From assembly GCF_014640555.1 (NCBI RefSeq), contig NZ_BMHE01000007.1, forward strand, positions 186,001 through 250,000: a stretch of 64,000 bases of DNA, written 5' to 3'. The notes beneath the pieces were generated by a model, which saw only the letters and a program-made list of their open reading frames with translations, was not told the origin of the DNA and made no database searches. The stretch comes from Paenibacillus marchantiophytorum. Its GTDB lineage: Bacteria; Bacillota; Bacilli; Paenibacillales; NBRC-103111. Position numbers and translations under genes: made by a program. Shown in pieces: positions 61,502-64,000 of the stretch (position 1 is its first letter; each line of letters starts with the position of its first letter).

Positions 61502-63826
61502 ATGCGATCTTTAAGTTTTCTTAGCAAAATGACCATGTTCGGGTTTCTGCTCAGTACACTTCCGGTTATTTTTATCGGCGCTTTTGCTTTCGTCACTTCG
61601 TCGAGCGAGATCCAAAAAAATGTCAACGAAGGCAAAATGCAGCTAATCTCTCAAATCAATTCCAATGTAGAGCAGAAATTAACGACTGTCAACCATACAC
61701 TCAATCAGGTCATTAACTCGACAGTGCTCAAAAAGGCTCTGGATATGCCCTTAACTGTAAACGATTTCATGATGTATGATGATCTGCGCAGCGAGATTCG
61801 TTATATGCAATCTTTTGATACGAAGCTGGAAGATGTCATTCTGATTAATGCCCGGGAGAACTGGATGATTAAAAATTCGGGCTTGTACCGTTTTGACAAT
61901 TATCCCTATCACGACAAGCTCGTGGAGCAGATGAACACACAGGAAAACAGCACATGGGTCATGAATCCGTCCAAATGGTTCTATACCGAAGAGAACTCGC
62001 GGAGTGTAACGTGTGATTACAGCATTTCTTTGGTGAAAAAGCTGCCGACCACCGGCCTGGAGAAATACGGCCTAGCGATGGCCAACATCCCGGCTTGCAG
62101 CCTGCAGGATCTGATTCAAAGCGATACGGAGTATCTCGATGATATCCTCATTCTGGATGAACAGAACCGGATTATTATGCATCCGAATCCCAGTCTGATT
62201 GGTAAACCGATCACCGAGGCCGGGCTGACGGACATGAAACAACTGGCTGCGCCAACAGGCCAATTCACGACAGATATTCACGATAAGCGCTATGCGGTAA
62301 GCTTTCTGCATTCGAATCTGAATAACTGGACGTATTTATCCTTGACCTCGATCGACAGTTTGACCAAAGAATCCGGTAAAATCGGTACCTACACGATCTA
62401 CATCTGCCTCCTCATGCTGCTGCTTTCCATGCTGCTGGCTTGGCTCGGCTCGCGCAAAATGTACTCGCCAATCCAGCTCCTTCTGAACCAAATCGGCGGT
62501 CTCGTAACCGTCAATCAGAAGCGCAAGGCGAATGAATTTCAGCTGATTGGCGAGCATGTTCATACGTTGTTTCAGTCCAAATCCCAGTTGGAGCGAGAGG
62601 TTCACCAGCACATCGGGCAGGTGCGGACATTCTTCCTGATCAAAGCGTATCAAGGTCATATCAAGCAAACCGAGCTGCTTGAGAAGCTCAAACAATTCGG
62701 CTATACGAAGCATATCGAAACGTGGCAAACCATGTCCGTCATCACGCTGCAGATCGATTCCATTGATCATACTCGCTACGAGAAACGCGATCTGGAACTG
62801 CTGTTGTTCGCCGTGCACAATATCATCGAGGAACTAATCCCATCCGATCAGCGCCTGGCGCCTATCATCATGGATCAGACCGTCGTTACCTTGATTGGCA
62901 GCTCCGACTGCGAGGCCGCTGCGTTCCGCACGACCGTTTATGCACTAACCGAGCAGCTGCAGCAGCATATTTCCAACTATTTGAACCTGCATGTCAGTAT
63001 TGGCATGAGCCTGCCTATCCACACCTTCAACCAGATGCCGATCGCTTACCGGGAGGGCTTGGAAGCTTTGAAACACCGTATCAAGTTGGGCGAAGGCATC
63101 ATTATCCAATACGAGAACATTAACTCCGGCAAGCATTATCTGAACCTGAACTATCCGAAACCGATCGAAAATGAATTAATCGACGCCATCAAGCTAGCCG
63201 AGAAAGATAAATCCAAAGAGCTGCTGCGTCAGCTGCTGCAAGCCGTGTTCGCCGCCCAGCTTACGCCCCAGGAATATCAAATTCCTTTGGCGCGTCTGCT
63301 CAACAACCTGCTCATGGTGATGCAGGAATCCGGCATTAGCCTGAATCAGATTCGTCCGACCAAAGGCTCTCTGTTCGAGGAACTGTTGAATTTGCACATG
63401 ACCGCCGAAATCGAGGACTGGTTCTGGACCGAAGTCATCCATCCGCTGATTCGAATTCATCGGGATCGGCAGGATGCCCAGTATCATAATATTTCCGAGA
63501 AAATCATCGATCTTGTACAGAAATATTATGATACCGATCTAACCTTGGAGGATTGCGCTTCACGCTTGCATTACAATGCCAATTATTTGAGCAGCATTTT
63601 CCGCAAAGAAACCAATTGTTCCTTCAGTGATTATTTATCAACGTATCGGTTCAACATGGCCAAAAAATGGTTGTCGGAGTCCGACATGCCGATCAAGGAT
63701 ATCTCCTCCAAGCTGCGCTACAACAATTCACAAAACTTCATTCGCTCGTTCCGCAAGCAAGAGGGCATTACCCCCGGCCAGTACAGGGATAAACATAAAG
63801 AAAGCAAGGAGCCTACGCATTCGTAG
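61502..63826 (+). CDS. Membrane-bound AraC-family regulator with Cache-type sensor domain
   Basis: A 774-residue one-component regulator. TM1 is at about residues 8-32; an extracytoplasmic Cache-like domain (~33-290) ends with YAVSFLHSNLNNWTYLSLTSIDSL; TM2 spans ~300-320. A long cytoplasmic linker, partly resembling a degenerate cyclase-like fold, precedes the C-terminal AraC double helix-turn-helix (~665-770; NYLSSIFRKETNCSFSDYLS, DISSKLRYNNSQNFIRSFRK). This YtdP/YesS-like class activates pectin-utilisation genes. The ATG follows AAGGTG; upstream GTG and TTG are alternatives. It is divergent from binding protein 2 and probably binds the shared ATGATTATT repeats. Confidence 0.92.
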   Translation: MRSLSFLSKMTMFGFLLSTLPVIFIGAFAFVTSSSEIQKNVNEGKMQLISQINSNVEQKLTTVNHTLNQVINSTVLKKALDMPLTVNDFMMYDDLRSEIRYMQSFDTKLEDVILINARENWMIKNSGLYRFDNYPYHDKLVEQMNTQENSTWVMNPSKWFYTEENSRSVTCDYSISLVKKLPTTGLEKYGLAMANIPACSLQDLIQSDTEYLDDILILDEQNRIIMHPNPSLIGKPITEAGLTDMKQLAAPTGQFTTDIHDKRYAVSFLHSNLNNWTYLSLTSIDSLTKESGKIGTYTIYICLLMLLLSMLLAWLGSRKMYSPIQLLLNQIGGLVTVNQKRKANEFQLIGEHVHTLFQSKSQLEREVHQHIGQVRTFFLIKAYQGHIKQTELLEKLKQFGYTKHIETWQTMSVITLQIDSIDHTRYEKRDLELLLFAVHNIIEELIPSDQRLAPIIMDQTVVTLIGSSDCEAAAFRTTVYALTEQLQQHISNYLNLHVSIGMSLPIHTFNQMPIAYREGLEALKHRIKLGEGIIIQYENINSGKHYLNLNYPKPIENELIDAIKLAEKDKSKELLRQLLQAVFAAQLTPQEYQIPLARLLNNLLMVMQESGISLNQIRPTKGSLFEELLNLHMTAEIEDWFWTEVIHPLIRIHRDRQDAQYHNISEKIIDLVQKYYDTDLTLEDCASRLHYNANYLSSIFRKETNCSFSDYLSTYRFNMAKKWLSESDMPIKDISSKLRYNNSQNFIRSFRKQEGITPGQYRDKHKESKEPTHS

Positions 63827-63841
63827 GTCCCTTGCTTTTTT
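63801..63841 (+). terminator. Terminator overlapping the regulator stop codon
   Basis: AAAGCAAGG-(a)-CCTACG pairs with CGTAGG-(t)-CCTTGCTTT around CATT and runs into T residues; the stop codon at 63824-63826 is in the right arm. Confidence 0.9.
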
Positions 63842-63872
63842 GGGGCTTGTCCAATTATAAAATAGATCATAG

Positions 63873-64000
63873 CTACGTCGTTGGCTGCACCGCTGCTTTC
63901 AGCGCCGCGCGATGGTTCCACAGGAAGGTGACCACGCTGTTGCGCTCCTCAAAAAAGGACTCCCTATCATCCTGATAGTCCTCGCCCAATCCATGGACGC
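63873..64000 (-). CDS. C-terminal end of a protein, cut by the window edge
   Basis: Reading leftward from the window end there is an open frame of about 42 codons up to a TAG at 63873-63875, with HGLGEDYQDDRESFFEERNS and a terminal FLWNHRAALKAAVQPTT. The remainder lies outside the window. I do not recognise the family. Confidence 0.5.
   Translation of the reverse strand, partial: VHGLGEDYQDDRESFFEERNSVVTFLWNHRAALKAAVQPTT

Overview
The window looks like chromosome of a Paenibacillus-type member of the Bacillota. The signs are strong AGGAGG-type ribosome binding sites, a giant SLH-anchored surface protein, YesM/YesN-type two-component systems beside Lpl-type sugar ABC transporters, a UgtP-like lipid glucosyltransferase, a YhgE/Pip protein, HxlR and ArsR regulators, and guanidine-I riboswitches. 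No rRNA, tRNA, phage, transposase or CRISPR array was seen.

Layout. 1-660: tandem intergenic repeat (family 1). 0.7-2.3 kb: a DUF6886 protein and a SorC/DeoR-type regulator. 2.4-6.5 kb: a minus-strand operon for a HupE-like membrane protein, a YcgR/YcgQ permease pair and a membrane protein with a cupredoxin-like tail, lying downstream of a 2602-residue secreted protein (6.6-14.4 kb) with a CehA/McbA-type PHP hydrolase domain and three SLH repeats. 15.1-22.3 kb: a sugar ABC transporter split around a histidine kinase/response regulator pair. 22.9-29 kb: serine hydrolase, small kinase, LacI regulator, and a GH2 glycosidase divergent from an ArsR-like regulator. 29.4-32.7 kb: UgtP-like and PAP2 genes, mazEF, a secreted TIMP-like protein. 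33-37.9 kb: YhgE/Pip, a cluster of DnaA boxes, an ArsR/MFS pair and a minisatellite. 38-47.5 kb: a repeat block, then a biotin-dependent carboxylase operon and an APC permease, each behind its own guanidine-I riboswitch. 47.7-54.1 kb: an oxidoreductase, a damaged DUF3052 gene with an SRPBCC/ArsR operon, an HxlR/dioxygenase divergon, a DoxX remnant, repeats, a GyrI-like protein and a phosphoesterase. 54.4-63.8 kb: a rhamnogalacturonan-type locus (GH105, two permeases, two paralogous binding proteins, a small secreted protein, a membrane-bound AraC regulator). The last 128 bases hold the 3' end of one more gene.

How it works together. The best supported pathway is guanidine assimilation: guanidine binds the two riboswitches, which would switch on both the permease and the carboxylase/DUF1989/allophanate hydrolase operon. 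The carboxylase therefore more likely acts on guanidine than on urea. In the pectin locus, a 9-bp motif repeated with a 19-bp period occurs in front of both the regulator/second-binding-protein divergon and the main transporter operon, which suggests one regulon under the AraC protein.

The least explained material is intergenic: family 1, built from GGAAC-N3-GTTCC cores flanked by CTATTT, occurs at several sites; family 2 is a ~185-bp element present twice in opposite orientation. A DnaA-box cluster far from any dnaA gene and several well-placed operator palindromes are also worth attention. All calls come from reading the sequence; no database search was run.
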